In this document: piece by piece, positions 63,997-64,000 of the stretch | Position numbering within the stretch: the first letter of the stretch is position 1 | Layout: the number at the start of each line of letters is the position of its first letter | Assembly (NCBI RefSeq): GCF_937988725.1 | Contig: NZ_CALKHS010000008.1 | Coordinates: forward strand, 186,001 to 250,000 | Reading direction: 5' to 3' | From: an uncultured Castellaniella sp. | GTDB taxonomy: Bacteria; Pseudomonadota; Gammaproteobacteria; Burkholderiales; Burkholderiaceae_B | Length of the DNA: 64,000 bases | Position numbers and translations under genes: made by a program | Notes under the pieces: model-generated | What the model was told of the DNA's origin: nothing | The model's database searches: none | The model's input: only the letters and a program-made list of their open reading frames with translations

Positions 63997-64000
63997 ATTA

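Overview
The window comes from a GC-rich betaproteobacterium, most probably a member of the Burkholderiales close to the Alcaligenaceae (Bordetella, Achromobacter, Castellaniella relatives). The evidence is the abundance of TRAP transporters, the tRNA-Tyr/Gly/Thr-tuf-tRNA-Trp-secE-nusG-rplKAJL-rpoBC order, and an mnmG-rsmG-parA-parB operon beside a likely origin. It is a chromosomal, origin-proximal segment. No insertion sequence, prophage, CRISPR array or rRNA gene is visible.

Layout. 1-4039 (+) is a catabolic cluster: the end of a TRAP large permease, a TRAP binding protein, a divergent type II dehydroquinase, a TetR regulator and a TIM-barrel isomerase-like protein. 4117-14638 (-) is an eight-gene operon, read dctP-hyuA-hyuB-dctQ-dctM-xre/cupin-ggt-puuB-like. 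It looks like a self-contained uptake and degradation system for a gamma-glutamyl or 5-oxoproline-type compound, and its base composition is lower in GC than its flanks. 14875-18922 holds a drug/metabolite exporter, aroE, and a LysR regulator divergent from a D-tartrate dehydratase. 19014-32655 (-) is the transcription/translation block: rpoC, rpoB, rplL, rplJ, rplA, rplK, nusG, secE, tRNA-Trp, tuf, tRNA-Thr, tRNA-Gly, tRNA-Tyr.

32695-37057 (-) is mnmG-rsmG-parA-parB. It is followed by four parS-like sites within 160 bp, then cspA, a methionine-type aminotransferase, and a 720-bp gene-free stretch (39047-39766). That stretch carries several DnaA boxes and AT-rich tracts, and strand composition appears to switch across it, so I call it the likely oriC. 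To its right are a phosphatase, a Fic protein with a tail-to-tail small ORF carrying a Fic-inhibitor-like motif, two methyltransferases, a two-component system, a universal stress protein, a LysR/MFS pair, an orphan PIN protein and another membrane methyltransferase.

49758-54777 (-) is dnaA-dnaN-gyrB. 55018-59102 (+) is rpmH-rnpA-yidD-yidC-mnmE, including a 44-codon rpmH. The right end has a monooxygenase-like protein, an L-2-hydroxyglutarate oxidase-like flavoprotein, an ohrR-ohr peroxide module with a palindromic operator candidate, an integral membrane protein and a NarK-type transporter.

The most interesting points are the uptake-to-degradation operon at 4-14.6 kb, the origin/parS architecture with dnaA displaced about 14 kb and pointing toward the origin, and the fic/small-ORF pair.
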